60,057 nt of DNA from an uncultured Bacteroidales bacterium. Lineage in GTDB: Bacteria > Bacteroidota > Bacteroidia > Bacteroidales > UBA932. The stretch is taken from positions 1 to 60,057 of the forward strand of contig ONMJ01000023.1 of assembly GCA_900318955.1 (NCBI GenBank), in the 5' to 3' direction. Both the position numbers and the translations under genes were made by a program. Positions 49,576-59,950 of the stretch are shown here, in pieces. Every line of letters begins with the position of its first letter. Position 1 is the stretch's first letter. Below the pieces are notes generated by a model that saw only the letters and a list, made by a program, of their open reading frames with translations, was not told the origin of the DNA and searched no databases.

Positions 49576-50244
49576 TCACATCAAATAAGCCGACATATCC
49601 TTCCCTTCAGCAATTCCCTTACGGATCTCGGTGGATGAAATATCCACCATCGGTGCATCCAGGACACGAATCTGGTAAAGGTGATCGATAAGGTTTTCAA
49701 ATCCCTGCAATGACTGGGGATTATCTTCCATTAGACCGTCCTCTCCATGAGCAACCACCTCTGTATCATGGGAATACGGAGAAGGAGAGGCTGCGCATTC
49801 CAGCATCAGTTTCTTTCGCGTCGCCTCTGCATCGGACCCTTTCCGCGGAAATACGGCCACCCCATAGTCCATCAGAATCCTGGGGAAGTCTCTCCATCTA
49901 TGGATATCATCGAGGTTGTCAGCTCCGATTATAAGAGTAAAATCATTCTCCGGCTCCCTCCTTTTAAGGGCATCCAGAGTCTTTATTGTATAATGAGGAG
50001 GCTCCATGTTCATCTCTATATCATCAATCCAGACATGGAGCTCAGGGTGCCTTTTGACCGCCTCAACTGCCGCCTTATAGCGGGCCGCGGCAGAATCAAC
50101 TGATATTGAATCTTTTAGGGGATTCTTCGGGGAGACCACAAGATAGACCCAGTCGAATCCGGCCTTTTCGGTCAGATACTCCATAATGGCCTGATGGCCG
50201 ATATGCAGCGGATTGAAAGATCCGGAATAGACTGCTATCTTCAT
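49576..50244 (-). CDS. nadD: nicotinate-nucleotide adenylyltransferase
   Basis: A 222-residue nucleotidyltransferase that makes deamido-NAD from nicotinate mononucleotide and ATP. The N-terminal GSFNPLHIGHQ gives the (H/T)xGH motif and VDISSTEIRKG gives the ISSTxIR motif. TLIIGADNLDDIHRWRD matches the family. ATG 50244 overlaps the gmk stop by one base; the longer frame is a shadow of gmk. Linked to pnuC function only at the pathway level. Confidence 0.95.
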   Translation of the reverse strand: MKIAVYSGSFNPLHIGHQAIMEYLTEKAGFDWVYLVVSPKNPLKDSISVDSAAARYKAAVEAVKRHPELHVWIDDIEMNMEPPHYTIKTLDALKRREPENDFTLIIGADNLDDIHRWRDFPRILMDYGVAVFPRKGSDAEATRKKLMLECAASPSPYSHDTEVVAHGEDGLMEDNPQSLQGFENLIDHLYQIRVLDAPMVDISSTEIRKGIAEGKDMSAYLM

Positions 50245-50855
50245 TATTCGGCGGTTTTTTTCTTCCGACAGCAACGGACTCGTTTTTCTGGCTCGGAGAG
50301 GAATTGATCAACCATCTCTTCTGCCTCCTTGAAGGCAGTCTCGAGATCATCATTGACAAGGACCCGGTCGAAAAGGGGCGCATATGTCATCTCCTCCTCA
50401 GCCTTAGCCACCCTCCGGTCAATAGCCTCCGGGCTATCAGTGCCGCGTTTCTCCAGACGGCGTCGAAGTTCCTCGATGGAAGGCGCCTGAATAAAGACCG
50501 ATAACGCCTTATCTCCGAAATACTTCTTGAGATTGACCCCTCCCTTGACATCAACGTCGAAAATAATCACATGATCCTTCGCCCATATTCTTTTCACTTC
50601 CTCCTTGAGAGTCCCATAGAAAGATCCGGCATAGACCTCCTCATATTCGACGAATTCATCTCGGGCAATCTTTTCGCGGAATTCGTCCTCCGAGAGAAAA
50701 TAATACTCGACCCCATGTACTTCAGATCCGCGAGGAGCTCTGGAAGTAGCTGATACTGAGAACTCCACCTCCGGATGGAGAGAAAGGATATGATTGACTA
50801 TCGTACTCTTGCCCGATCCTGAGGGGGCTGAGAAAATAAGCACTTTTTCTGCCAT
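50244..50855 (-). CDS. gmk: guanylate kinase
   Basis: A 203-residue enzyme that phosphorylates GMP to GDP. The Walker A is SAPSGSGKSTIVNHIL, and the GMP-binding residues sit in FSVSATSRAPRGSEVHGVEY and VIFDVDVKGGVNLKKYFG. The C-terminal tail is basic (KRVRCCRKKKTAE). The start overlaps the S41 protease stop by one base, so translation is coupled. Confidence 0.96.
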   Translation of the reverse strand: MAEKVLIFSAPSGSGKSTIVNHILSLHPEVEFSVSATSRAPRGSEVHGVEYYFLSEDEFREKIARDEFVEYEEVYAGSFYGTLKEEVKRIWAKDHVIIFDVDVKGGVNLKKYFGDKALSVFIQAPSIEELRRRLEKRGTDSPEAIDRRVAKAEEEMTYAPLFDRVLVNDDLETAFKEAEEMVDQFLSEPEKRVRCCRKKKTAE

Positions 50856-53800
50856 TAGTCTTGCGATTTAATTGTTTTCAACATTTCTGCAACTGCAGCT
50901 TCCAGTTGCTTATCCTCGCCGCGCTCCAATGAGGCCGGATCATTATAGACTTCAATGTCCGGATTCAGCTGGAGATTCTCGAGGTAACGTCCGTTCTGGA
51001 CACTGAATGACCCTACCTGAGGGATACCGAAGATGAGGGTCGGATCGACCTGGGTCTCCCACCATACTGAAGTCGCAGTACCGGCAACCGGAGCTCCGAT
51101 TATCTTGCCGATTCCCAGTGCCCTATAGACATAAGGGAAGCCGCATGCATCCGAGTAATCGCTTTCGCAAGTAACTACGCATGAAGGCTTTATCCACTTA
51201 TCATATGGTTCCGGCCCCATGAAGACTCCGCGAGGCCTCCGCTCTGTATAGAGCTTTCCGTCGAGGAATGTCGCGAGATCATTATGGAGCCATCCGCCTC
51301 CATTGTAACGGATATCGACAATAAGGGCGTCGCAGTTCCTGTACTTTCCGAGAGCCTTTGAATAGACCTCGCGGAAGCTCGGAGAGTTCATTCCCTTGAC
51401 ATGGACATAGCCGACCCTTCCGCCTGAGAGGCGCTCGACCATCTTCTCATTATTGCGAACCCATCTCTGATAGAGCTGCTCAGTCTCTCCCGACCCTGGA
51501 ACAACGAAGACTTTCTTCTCCTTCCCGCCTTCCTTGACCGTCAGAAGGATTCTCTTTCCGGCAGTACGCTCAAAGACATTGTACCAAGGCTTTCCGGCAG
51601 GAATTTCCTTTCCTTCTATCGCTACGATAAGGTCACCCGGTTCCATTCCAGGAGCCGCGGCAAGAAGCCGGCTATTAGGAAGGAACTCCTTGACCTTCAA
51701 GCCCTTCCCTTTATAATCTTCATCAAAAATAACCCCGAGTCTTCCAGTCGGAGCGGAGATTCCATGGCGATAGCGGCCTCCGGTATGGGACCCGTTGAGT
51801 TCGCCGAGCATCTCAGAAAGCAGTTCCCTGAAGGCGAAATTGTCATTGATGTAAGGAAGGAACTGACGGTAGTTCGCTGCAACTGCATCCCAATCCACCC
51901 CATGCATATCGGGATCATACCACTTTTCCTTCACCTCTTTCCAGCAGTGCTCGAATATGTATTCCCTTTCCTTATCAGGGAAATACTCGTATTCGCCCTT
52001 GAAATCTATGTTCTTGGTACTGAACGATTTGATATCTCCCTTAGAGACTCCTCCCCTGCTGAGGGTATAGATGCTCTTTCCGTCAGGAGAAAGCACTAGA
52101 GGACCACTGAAGCCCTTTTTCACTACTTTGACAGACCCCGATTCGATATCGAGGCAGCAAAGGTCGCGGCCCTTCTCCAGCTGTACGCTGTAGTAAAGCT
52201 TTTTCCCATCAGGAGTAAGGAGATGATCGCCAAGTCGACCGGACTGAGGAGTTAGGCGGACAATACGGTCCTGCCTGTTTTCAAGATCCATTTCGAGTTT
52301 TTTCACTTTCTCGACCTTGGTAGTATCTTTCTTATCATTTTTCTTGTCCTCGGCGAGAAGTTTATCAATCTCCCTCTGATCTTTGTCTTTTATAAAATCC
52401 AAATAAGCCTCGTTATCGAAGAACATGATGTAAATGTCCCCTTCAGCGCCCCAGCTGCCGTGGCTGCGGTATCCGGCCTTATCGCTTTCCCAGGTCATCG
52501 CCTTGCCGCCAAGAGCCCAGCGGAAAGCAACGTCAGAATAACCGCTTTCAGTAAGGTCGGTGAGTTTTCCGCTTTCAACATCAATCATTGCGACATCTTC
52601 ATTGTACATGCGTCCGCCGCCCTGGTATCCGGTCAGGAGAAAGCGGCTGTCCGGACTCCATTCAAAATTGAGGTCACCATCTGAATATGAATAATTTACT
52701 CCCTCCTCAAGGAGGACCTTGTCCTTGCCTGAAGAGATATCCATCACGACTATCCCTGTCCTGTTTCGAAGGTAGGCGAGTTTCTTTCCGTCAGGAGACA
52801 CTTTCGGCTGGAAGCAAGTCTGTCCGACAGGGGTTACCCTCTCTTCCTTGGTATCAACCGCAAAGCTGAAAAGCTTGTCCTTCTTGTCCTGAAGAGTGGT
52901 CTTATAGATTGCCCACTCACCGTTTCTTTCAGAAGCGTAGTAAAGCGAGCGGCCATCTTTTCCGAAGGACACTCCCCTCTCTTGCTCAGCAGTACATGTA
53001 ATCCTCCTCGTTTCTTTAAGATCAACCGGAGTCACATACACGTCACCCCTCGAAACAATGGCGATTTCTTTCTCACCGGGAGAGACGGCAAAGTCTGAGA
53101 CTCCGTCAACGGCAGTCTTGAAAATATGCTCCTTGGAATCGCGGTCTTTCTTTATGGAAATATCTATCTTAGAGGGATTTGCCTCCCCTTCTTTCATAGT
53201 ATAGAGATCTCCGTTCCAAGAGAAGCAAAGGGTGCCGTTTCCTGCTACAGAAAGATAGCGGACAGGGTTACCGGTAAAGGATGTCACCCTGACAGGGGTT
53301 CCTCCACTGAGGGAGGACTTCCAGACATTTAAGTCGCCTGCCCAGTCATCGACAGATAGTTTTTTCTCTCCCTGTTCGCTAAGAAAATAGAAAGACTTTC
53401 CATCCGGAACGAATACAGGATTGCGATCTTCACCGATGAAATCCGTCACCTTCGTATAGACGCCGTTTTCCAGTTTCCATACATCCCTCGTAACAGCCGA
53501 AGTATGGTGCTTCCTGAAAGGATCCTCCATGCCCTTTACGTCCTCATACAGAACGGCCCCATTGGCATCAACGGATGCGGCACCGATATTCATAGAACTC
53601 ACCCTCACTGGCTCTGGCAGTATTCCTCCTTCGGGAACGGAAAGAGCCTCATTGAGGTTGATCTTATAAAGTTTGGTCCATCCGGGGAAGGCTGCGGAAG
53701 AAGCTGATTCTCCGAGATTTCCGCCAAAATAGATATCCCCTGAAGGAGAAACGCAGAACGGGGTCTGTTCTCCACCATAATCAGTCAACCTGCGGGGCTC

Positions 53801-54094
53801 GCCTCCAGCTGAAGGGATAGCCCAAATATCTTTCTGCCCCTCTCTGAAAGAAGCGAAGATAATATATTTCCCGTCCGGGCTCCATAGGGGCTCGGTATCA
53901 TGGGCCGGATTTGTCGTCAAACGGACCGCTTCCCCTCCCGCTACCGGGACACGATAGATATCTCCCTGATAGACAAAGGCCACAGCTGACCCATCGGGAG
54001 ATATGGAATTTTGACGAAGCCACCTGGGAGTAGTCTGCGCCGTCGCTGATAAAAGCGATGCGAGAACCAATACGGCAGAAAGAATTTTTTTCAT
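50855..54094 (-). CDS. tricorn-like S41 peptidase
   Basis: A 1,079-residue exported protein. A signal peptide (MKKILSAVLVLASLLSATAQ) is followed by two PD40/WD40-type beta-propellers (about 30-640, with repeated SPDGK motifs such as LWSPDGKYIIFASF). A helical region, a PDZ domain (about 740-830, LGVIFDEDYKGKGLKVKEFL) and an S41 tail protease domain complete it. In the S41 domain GRVGYVHVKGMNSPSFREVY, ALIVDIRYNGGGWL and ESDYSDACGFPYVY (catalytic Ser) are seen. Tricorn-like enzymes degrade peptides to short fragments. ATG 54094 is chosen because the frame beyond it is a shadow of the fba gene. Confidence 0.92.
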   Translation of the reverse strand: MKKILSAVLVLASLLSATAQTTPRWLRQNSISPDGSAVAFVYQGDIYRVPVAGGEAVRLTTNPAHDTEPLWSPDGKYIIFASFREGQKDIWAIPSAGGEPRRLTDYGGEQTPFCVSPSGDIYFGGNLGESASSAAFPGWTKLYKINLNEALSVPEGGILPEPVRVSSMNIGAASVDANGAVLYEDVKGMEDPFRKHHTSAVTRDVWKLENGVYTKVTDFIGEDRNPVFVPDGKSFYFLSEQGEKKLSVDDWAGDLNVWKSSLSGGTPVRVTSFTGNPVRYLSVAGNGTLCFSWNGDLYTMKEGEANPSKIDISIKKDRDSKEHIFKTAVDGVSDFAVSPGEKEIAIVSRGDVYVTPVDLKETRRITCTAEQERGVSFGKDGRSLYYASERNGEWAIYKTTLQDKKDKLFSFAVDTKEERVTPVGQTCFQPKVSPDGKKLAYLRNRTGIVVMDISSGKDKVLLEEGVNYSYSDGDLNFEWSPDSRFLLTGYQGGGRMYNEDVAMIDVESGKLTDLTESGYSDVAFRWALGGKAMTWESDKAGYRSHGSWGAEGDIYIMFFDNEAYLDFIKDKDQREIDKLLAEDKKNDKKDTTKVEKVKKLEMDLENRQDRIVRLTPQSGRLGDHLLTPDGKKLYYSVQLEKGRDLCCLDIESGSVKVVKKGFSGPLVLSPDGKSIYTLSRGGVSKGDIKSFSTKNIDFKGEYEYFPDKEREYIFEHCWKEVKEKWYDPDMHGVDWDAVAANYRQFLPYINDNFAFRELLSEMLGELNGSHTGGRYRHGISAPTGRLGVIFDEDYKGKGLKVKEFLPNSRLLAAAPGMEPGDLIVAIEGKEIPAGKPWYNVFERTAGKRILLTVKEGGKEKKVFVVPGSGETEQLYQRWVRNNEKMVERLSGGRVGYVHVKGMNSPSFREVYSKALGKYRNCDALIVDIRYNGGGWLHNDLATFLDGKLYTERRPRGVFMGPEPYDKWIKPSCVVTCESDYSDACGFPYVYRALGIGKIIGAPVAGTATSVWWETQVDPTLIFGIPQVGSFSVQNGRYLENLQLNPDIEVYNDPASLERGEDKQLEAAVAEMLKTIKSQD

Positions 54095-54119
54095 TGCAAT
54101 AATCAATTGAGTGAGGATA

Positions 54120-54127
54120 CAAATATA
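54120..54127 (-). promoter_or_regulatory. -7 box TATATTTG of the S41-gmk-nadD operon
   Basis: TATATTTG on the minus strand, 25 bases before the ATG at 54094. Confidence 0.6.
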
Positions 54128-54140
54128 ATGAAAAAAGTAG

Positions 54141-54148
54141 TATATTTG
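54141..54148 (+). promoter_or_regulatory. -7 box TATATTTG of fba
   Basis: TATATTTG, 45 bases before the ATG at 54194, back to back with the box at 54120. Confidence 0.6.
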
Positions 54149-54193
54149 TGGATTGAATAGAGATAGTAAATTATTCCAACAAATATTCAAATT

Positions 54194-55186
54194 ATGGTTA
54201 GTTACAAAGAACTTGGTCTTGTGAACACCCGCGAGATGTTCGCAAAGGCCGTTGCCGGCGGTTACGCCGCATTCAATTTCAACAACATGGAGCAGCTCCA
54301 GGCTATCATCATGGCTGCTGCTGAGACAAAGTCTCCTGTCATCCTCCAGGTCTCCAAGGGTGCGCGCAACTACGCCAATCAGACTCTCCTCCGCTACATG
54401 GCCCAGGGCGCTGTCGAGTATGCAAAGGAACTCGGCTGGGAGAATCCCCAGATCTGCCTCCACCTCGATCACGGCGACAGCTTCGAGCTTTGCAAGAGCT
54501 GCGTTGACATGGGATTCTCATCCGTCATGATCGATGCTTCCTCGAAGCCTTATGAGGAGAATATCGAACTCTCCAAGAGAGTTGCAGACTATGCCCACCA
54601 GTACGATGTCACAGTAGAGGCTGAACTCGGTGTCCTCGCCGGTGTAGAAGACGAGGTCTCCGCTGAAGAGTCCCATTACACCCGTCCGGAAGAGGTTATC
54701 GACTTCTCACAGAGGACCGGCTGCGACTCTCTCGCAATCTCTGTAGGTACTTCCCATGGTGCATACAAGTTCCGCCCGGAACAGTGCACCCGCGACCCCA
54801 AGACCGGCCGCCTCGTACCTCCGCCGCTCGCATTCAACGTTCTCCACGAGATTGAGAAGAAGCTTCCCGGCTTCCCTATCGTTCTCCACGGTTCATCTTC
54901 AGTTCCTCAGGAATATGTCGACATCATCAATGAGTACGGCGGCAACCTTCCTGACGCAGTAGGTATCCCCGAGGAGCAGCTCCGCGAGGCTTCCAAGAGC
55001 GCAGTCTGCAAGATCAACATCGACTCTGACAGCCGTCTTGCAATGACCGCAGCAATCCGCAAGGTATTCCATGACAAGCCGGGTGAGTTCGATCCCCGTA
55101 AATACCTCGGCCCCGCTCGCGACGAGATGAAAAAGCTCTACATGCATAAGATCATTGACGTCCTTGGCTCAAACGGCAAGGCTTAA
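54194..55186 (+). CDS. fba: class II fructose-bisphosphate aldolase
   Basis: A 330-residue zinc enzyme of glycolysis and gluconeogenesis. The TIM barrel carries ICLHLDHGDSFELCKSCVDM near residue 95 (zinc His, catalytic Asp region), VEAELGVLAGVEDE near 140, AISVGTSHGAYKF near 180 (zinc His) and IVLHGSSSVP near 235 (zinc His). Codon use is unusually biased toward one codon per amino acid, as expected for a highly expressed gene. A strong terminator follows. Confidence 0.96.
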   Translation: MVSYKELGLVNTREMFAKAVAGGYAAFNFNNMEQLQAIIMAAAETKSPVILQVSKGARNYANQTLLRYMAQGAVEYAKELGWENPQICLHLDHGDSFELCKSCVDMGFSSVMIDASSKPYEENIELSKRVADYAHQYDVTVEAELGVLAGVEDEVSAEESHYTRPEEVIDFSQRTGCDSLAISVGTSHGAYKFRPEQCTRDPKTGRLVPPPLAFNVLHEIEKKLPGFPIVLHGSSSVPQEYVDIINEYGGNLPDAVGIPEEQLREASKSAVCKINIDSDSRLAMTAAIRKVFHDKPGEFDPRKYLGPARDEMKKLYMHKIIDVLGSNGKA

Positions 55187-55205
55187 TTGACCAATAAACA
55201 ACAGC

Positions 55206-55246
55206 AAGAGGATGACCGTACCAATTCCGGGTCATCCTCTTGCATT
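55206..55246 (+). terminator. intrinsic terminator after fba
   Basis: AAGAGGATGACC (55206-55217) pairs perfectly over 12 bp with GGTCATCCTCTT (55230-55241), followed by GCATTTT. Confidence 0.8.
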
Positions 55247-55260
55247 TTAACTCAAACCAC

Positions 55261-56184
55261 ATGAAAACAGCACGCATCGCTTTATTTGCGGCCGGTATCT
55301 TCACCGCTGCGACCCTCTCCGCCCAGAGTTTTGTCTCGATTCCACTTTCTAAAGACACATTCGAGAACACCCACATAACCAAGTTCGAAAAGGCCAACTA
55401 TCAGGGAATGGACTGCTACAAGAAATATGTAGTAAGCCTCCAGCACACCGGTATTGCCACAATATGGAAATATGACGGCAAGGAGAAACTCGAAAAGATC
55501 AGCTCTTTCGAACTCGCGACTCATGATCCCGTGAACCACTCCAATGTGGCTTCTTTCGGTGTTGAGAAATTCGACAGGAAGGACCCGCTTCCCCTTCTCT
55601 ACGTAAGCCAGTGCCATAAAAAACCGTACAACGGACTCAAGGACGTTCTCTTCGTTGAAAGAATCAATCCGGACATGAAGGGCTCTACCCTTGTCCAGAC
55701 CATCTACTTCGAAGATCCCAACAATCTCTTTGGCTATGCCCTCCAGTGGGTCGTGGATAAAAAGAACAAGATGCTCTATGGCTATGGAAATACCACCAAA
55801 GACAAGGATCTCGAAGGCAATCGTCACAGAGTGATCAAGTTCGCCCTTCCGAAGCTCTCAGACTCAGACGCCAACGGAATGGTTGTCCTCAAGGAGTCCG
55901 ATGCCCTTGAGAACTATGTACTCGAGGATAATGGTCTCAGCTTCGCTACCATCGGGCAGGGACTTTGCATCTGGAAAGACCGCCTAATGATGCCAACAGG
56001 ACTCGGCACCGAGCAATATCCCAGCTACCTGTTTGTATGGGATCTGAAGAATAAAAGGCCTGTCGAAGTCCTTGACATGAGTATCGGAACGACCGGCGAG
56101 CTCGAGGACCTAGCCCACTTCAAGGGCAAGAAGTATCTTGTCCAGGGACAGGACGGTCTATTCCTGATGAAGTATAAGAAGTAA
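55261..56184 (+). CDS. unrecognised secreted protein
   Basis: A 307-residue protein with a signal peptide (MKTARIALFAAGIFTAATLS, cut near SAQ). The mature part has repeated short beta-rich units with Gly/Asp turns (TIWKYDGKEKLEKISSFELA, YALQWVVDKKNKMLYGYGNT, LFVWDLKNKRPVEVLDMSI), suggesting a propeller. No family recognised. It lies 74 bases past fba, behind a terminator, and no TAnnTTTG box is seen close by. Its stop is 3 bases from the convergent copA stop. Confidence 0.75.
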   Translation: MKTARIALFAAGIFTAATLSAQSFVSIPLSKDTFENTHITKFEKANYQGMDCYKKYVVSLQHTGIATIWKYDGKEKLEKISSFELATHDPVNHSNVASFGVEKFDRKDPLPLLYVSQCHKKPYNGLKDVLFVERINPDMKGSTLVQTIYFEDPNNLFGYALQWVVDKKNKMLYGYGNTTKDKDLEGNRHRVIKFALPKLSDSDANGMVVLKESDALENYVLEDNGLSFATIGQGLCIWKDRLMMPTGLGTEQYPSYLFVWDLKNKRPVEVLDMSIGTTGELEDLAHFKGKKYLVQGQDGLFLMKYKK

Positions 56185-56187
56185 TCC

Positions 56188-58449
56188 TTATTTTCTAAGC
56201 CTCAAGGAGTTGCAGACCACGCACACGGAGCTGAGAGCCATACAGGCGGCAGCTATTGCCGGACTCAGCATGAAACCCGTGGAAGGATAGAGGGCTCCTG
56301 CGGCAATAGGAATCGCAAGGATATTGTAGAAAAATGCCCAGAATAGATTCTCACGGATGATTCCGACCGTCTTTTTCGAAAGACTGAAAAGATCGGAAAT
56401 CTTGGAAAGATCTGACTGGACGACAGTTACCATCGAAGAGTCGATGGCTATATCGCTGCCCTTTCCCATGGCAATACTAAGATCGGCCTGGGCGAGGGCG
56501 GCGCTGTCATTTATACCATCCCCTACCATGGCGACTTTCTTCCCTTTGTCCTGAAGAGCCTTGATATACTCAGCTTTGTCATCAGGAAGTACGCCTGCGC
56601 AGACATTACTGATTCCGGTCTGAGAGGCAATTCGATCAGCAGCGACCTGATTGTCCCCAGTAAGCATGTGAACTTCGATTCCCTTAGACTGAATATCTTT
56701 GACAGCAAGAGCTGAATTCTCTTTTATATCATCTTCTATAGCAAGCAAACCATAGACAGCACCTTCGTCAAAGAAAACGGTTATTGCATACCCCTTATCC
56801 ATGAAAGGCTCAATACTATCCGTTATATCAGAAGAGGTCCCTTCGGGAAGACCGGCAGGGAAAATATCCTTGACCAGCGAATAATTGCCGGCATAATACT
56901 TTTTCCCTTCGAAAACTCCGGAAACACCTTTTCCAGGAATTGCTTCGAAATCTTCCACGCTTACTTCGTCGCAGCCTCTAAGAGAATCTACAACAGCCTC
57001 AGCAAGAGGATGTTCCGACTTCTTTTCAAGCGAGTACAATATGTCCTTACGTCCGCTTGTATACGTACTTTCTTCAGCTATTACAGACGGATCCCAGACT
57101 GATTCCACGACCGAAGGATGCCCCTCAGTAAGGGTCCCTGTCTTGTCAAGAACGACCGCGTTGATGCTTTTTGCTACCTGAAGAGCCTCTGCATCCTTAA
57201 TCAGTATGCCCTTATCGGCACCGCGGCCGATACTGGCTATAATAGCTGTCGGAGTCGCCAGCCCAAGAGAGCACGGGCATGCTATTACGAGCACGGAGAC
57301 CATTGCAAGAAGGCCTCTGGTAAGTCCGTCAGTCGGAGAAAGGAATATCCAAAGAAGAAGCGTGATTACCGAAAATCCTATAACGACTGGGACAAATATG
57401 GCCGCAACCTTATCGACAATATTCTGAATAGGCGCTCGGCTTCCCTGAGCATCCCGAACGAGCTTTATGATAGCCGAAAGCATTGTGTCATCGCCTGTCT
57501 TTTCGCAGCGGACATTGAATGTTCCTTTCTGATTGACTGTCCCCGTAAACACCTTAGAGCCAGCACTTTTCAAAACAGGAACAGGCTCTCCCGTGAGCAT
57601 GCTTTCATCAACATACGATTCCCCATAGGTGACTATTCCATCGACAGGGATACGGTTGCCCGGCTTGACAATCACCACATCTCCCTTTTTCACCTCCCCG
57701 GTCGGAATTGTAATTTCCCTGACTGAAGGGAGACCGTCAACAACCTCAACCTTCTGGATAACAACCGTCTGAGGCTTAAGGCCCATAAGCTTTCGAATCG
57801 ATGCCGTAGTCCCGTGCTTGGCTTTTTCTTCGAGAAGACGTCCAAGGAGGATAAAAGCCACAATCATTGTGCACGATTCGAAATATGTATGTGCCTCCAG
57901 TCCCCTAGATGTCCAGACATCGGGGAAACTCAGGTTGAATAGGCTGAAAAGATAGGAAACACCAACTGAGAGCGCTACAAGCGTATCCATGTTGGCGCTT
58001 CCGTGCCTTAGTTGTTTCCATGCGGAGACAAAAAATCTCCTCCCCGGCCAGGCAATCACCACCGTAGCCAAAAATAGAAGGAGATAGTCTTTCCCGGGAA
58101 AAGGCTTGAAAGCCATACCGATGAGCATTACAAGCAATGCTCCGACGGCGGCAACTAAAGTATCAATTTTAAGACGCTTATACTCTCGCTCCCTAGACCG
58201 GTCGGCTTCCGAGTCAGCCTCGTCTTCAGTCCCCTCTATGATAAGGTCATAGCCGGCGCCCTGTACAGCCTTTTTCAGGCCTTCAGGGGTACAGATTGAA
58301 GCATCATACTCTACCTGCGCCATATTAGAGGCAAGGGATACATTGGCGTTCACAACGCCCCTCTGCTCCCTAAGAGTATTTTGGACCCGCGCCACGCATG
58401 CGGCGCAGCCCATCCCGGAGACAGGGAAATTGCGTTTTACGGTACTCAT
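56188..58449 (-). CDS. copA: copper-translocating P1B-type ATPase
   Basis: A 753-residue ATPase that exports Cu+ (or Ag+). One N-terminal metal-binding domain ([11 protein letters not shown]) precedes eight membrane helices. The translocation motif is [18 protein letters not shown] (CPC), the phosphorylation site is [11 protein letters not shown], the SEHPLAEAV motif follows, and the hinge is [20 protein letters not shown]. The CPC and the single HMA point to Cu+ rather than Zn2+. The ATG overlaps the pgi stop by one base, an operon with a glycolytic gene that has no obvious logic. Confidence 0.95.
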   Translation of the reverse strand: MSTVKRNFPVSGMGCAACVARVQNTLREQRGVVNANVSLASNMAQVEYDASICTPEGLKKAVQGAGYDLIIEGTEDEADSEADRSREREYKRLKIDTLVAAVGALLVMLIGMAFKPFPGKDYLLLFLATVVIAWPGRRFFVSAWKQLRHGSANMDTLVALSVGVSYLFSLFNLSFPDVWTSRGLEAHTYFESCTMIVAFILLGRLLEEKAKHGTTASIRKLMGLKPQTVVIQKVEVVDGLPSVREITIPTGEVKKGDVVIVKPGNRIPVDGIVTYGESYVDESMLTGEPVPVLKSAGSKVFTGTVNQKGTFNVRCEKTGDDTMLSAIIKLVRDAQGSRAPIQNIVDKVAAIFVPVVIGFSVITLLLWIFLSPTDGLTRGLLAMVSVLVIACPCSLGLATPTAIIASIGRGADKGILIKDAEALQVAKSINAVVLDKTGTLTEGHPSVVESVWDPSVIAEESTYTSGRKDILYSLEKKSEHPLAEAVVDSLRGCDEVSVEDFEAIPGKGVSGVFEGKKYYAGNYSLVKDIFPAGLPEGTSSDITDSIEPFMDKGYAITVFFDEGAVYGLLAIEDDIKENSALAVKDIQSKGIEVHMLTGDNQVAADRIASQTGISNVCAGVLPDDKAEYIKALQDKGKKVAMVGDGINDSAALAQADLSIAMGKGSDIAIDSSMVTVVQSDLSKISDLFSLSKKTVGIIRENLFWAFFYNILAIPIAAGALYPSTGFMLSPAIAAACMALSSVCVVCNSLRLRK

Positions 58450-59795
58450 TACTGTGCAAGCCTTTTTTCAATTGCTGCCGTCTGTGCTTCGAAACCGGGT
58501 TTTTTAAGAAGGGCAAACATATTTTTCTTGTAAGCCTCTACTCCCGGCTGATTGAACGGGTTGACTCCGAGAATATATGCGCTGACTCCGCAGGCATACT
58601 CAAAGAAGTAGAACAGGCCGCCGAGATTATAAGCGTCAATCCTCTCGATGCTAATCTCAATCTGGGGTACACCGCCGTCGATATGGGCGAGTTTGGTACC
58701 AAGCTGCGCCATTGCATTGCAGTGTTCGACATGCTGTCCTGCAAGATAATTGAGCTGATCAAGGTTCTGAGGATCGCTGCCGATGACAACCGAACGGTTG
58801 CTCTTCTCTACGTTGACAATTGTTTCGAACATTACCCTATCGCCATCCTGGATGAACTGACCCATTGAGTGAAGGTCTGTTGTGCACACTACAGAAGCCG
58901 GGAATATTCCTTTTCCGTCCTTGCCCTCAGACTCTCCGAAAAGCTGCTTCCACCACTCGCCGAGATACTGGAGCTTGGGGTTGTAACTTACAAGGACTTC
59001 GACTTTCTTGCCATACTTGTCATAAAGAAGATTACGCATAGCGGCATACTGGATAGCCGGATTATCGACACTCTTTTCAGAGAGGGCTTTCTGCATCTCC
59101 TCTGCCCCGGAAAGCATTGCGCGGACATCATATCCGGCAAGGACAATAGGGAGAAGGCCTACCGGAGTAAGGACAGAAAAACGGCCTCCTACGTTGTTGG
59201 GGACGATAAATGTCCTGTAGCCTTCCTGGTTCGAAAGAGTTTTGAGAGCACCTTTCTTTGCATCTGTGATAGCAACGATTCTCTCTGCCGCCTCTTTCTT
59301 TCCATAAGTCTTTTCGAGATACTCCTTGACAATGCGGAAAGCAACCGCCGGCTCTGTCGTTGTGCCGGATTTAGAGATAACTACACAAGCGGCATTGCGC
59401 TCGGAAACGAGGTCCATGAGCTCCGCAAGATATTCCTCTGAAAGATTGTTGCCTGCAAAAACAATCTCGGGATCGCGGCCCTTGTTCTTTAGCTGCTTGG
59501 CAAAATTATGGCTAAGAGCCTCTATTGCGCACCTTGCACCTAGATATGAGCCTCCGATACCGATGACAACAACAAGATCCACATCCTTTGACTTCCAATC
59601 GTCGCGGATATTTTCACAGTCCCTTATGAGAGTCTCGGGAGTCTCTGACGGAAGTATTTTCCATCCAAGGAAATCATTTCCCTCACCTGTCTCTTTATCA
59701 AGAACTTCCCATGCGGCCATTGCCTTATCCATATATTGGCTGTACTCAGCCTCGCTTACGAAGGATGAGCATCCTCCAAGATTTAATTTTACCAT
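58449..59795 (-). CDS. pgi: glucose-6-phosphate isomerase
   Basis: A 448-residue enzyme that interconverts glucose-6- and fructose-6-phosphate. Conserved segments: [19 protein letters not shown] near residue 70, [20 protein letters not shown] near 135, [20 protein letters not shown] near 205 (PGI signature) and [11 protein letters not shown] near 380. The length matches the short bacterial/Bacteroidota form. ATG 59795 is supported by the TAATTTTG box at 59830-59837; longer frames lack support. Confidence 0.96.
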   Translation of the reverse strand: MVKLNLGGCSSFVSEAEYSQYMDKAMAAWEVLDKETGEGNDFLGWKILPSETPETLIRDCENIRDDWKSKDVDLVVVIGIGGSYLGARCAIEALSHNFAKQLKNKGRDPEIVFAGNNLSEEYLAELMDLVSERNAACVVISKSGTTTEPAVAFRIVKEYLEKTYGKKEAAERIVAITDAKKGALKTLSNQEGYRTFIVPNNVGGRFSVLTPVGLLPIVLAGYDVRAMLSGAEEMQKALSEKSVDNPAIQYAAMRNLLYDKYGKKVEVLVSYNPKLQYLGEWWKQLFGESEGKDGKGIFPASVVCTTDLHSMGQFIQDGDRVMFETIVNVEKSNRSVVIGSDPQNLDQLNYLAGQHVEHCNAMAQLGTKLAHIDGGVPQIEISIERIDAYNLGGLFYFFEYACGVSAYILGVNPFNQPGVEAYKKNMFALLKKPGFEAQTAAIEKRLAQ

Positions 59796-59829
59796 AACTG
59801 ACAGAAATAGCATTAATATTTTCATCTTA

Positions 59830-59837
59830 CAAAATTA
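59830..59837 (-). promoter_or_regulatory. -7 box TAATTTTG of pgi-copA
   Basis: TAATTTTG on the minus strand, 34 bases before the ATG at 59795. Confidence 0.5.
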
Positions 59838-59910
59838 ATGATTTTTTGCACAAAAACCCATTAATAATGCTTATCTCTTACTTTCGCACCAGGAAGTTTT
59901 TTCGACTCTT

Positions 59911-59950
59911 GATAGACTGGTGGGGGTGGCCACCCCCCCACCAGTCTATC
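59911..59950. repeat. perfect 16-bp stem hairpin at the right edge
   Basis: GATAGACTGGTGGGGG (59911-59926) and CCCCCACCAGTCTATC (59935-59950) around TGGCCACC. There is no T-run on either side. It lies upstream of pgi and of whatever follows on the right, where a TATTTTTG box appears near 59986. The rest of 59838-60057 shows no gene I can support. Confidence 0.8.

Noticed and set aside
50855-54472. A 1,205-residue reading of the S41 protease
   Set aside because: The first 126 codons are the antisense shadow of the fba gene. The signal peptide and the promoter box place the start at 54094.
55282-55827. Minus-strand 181-codon ORF opposite the secreted protein at 55261
   Set aside because: The plus-strand frame has a signal peptide and plausible protein composition. 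The minus frame is its antisense.
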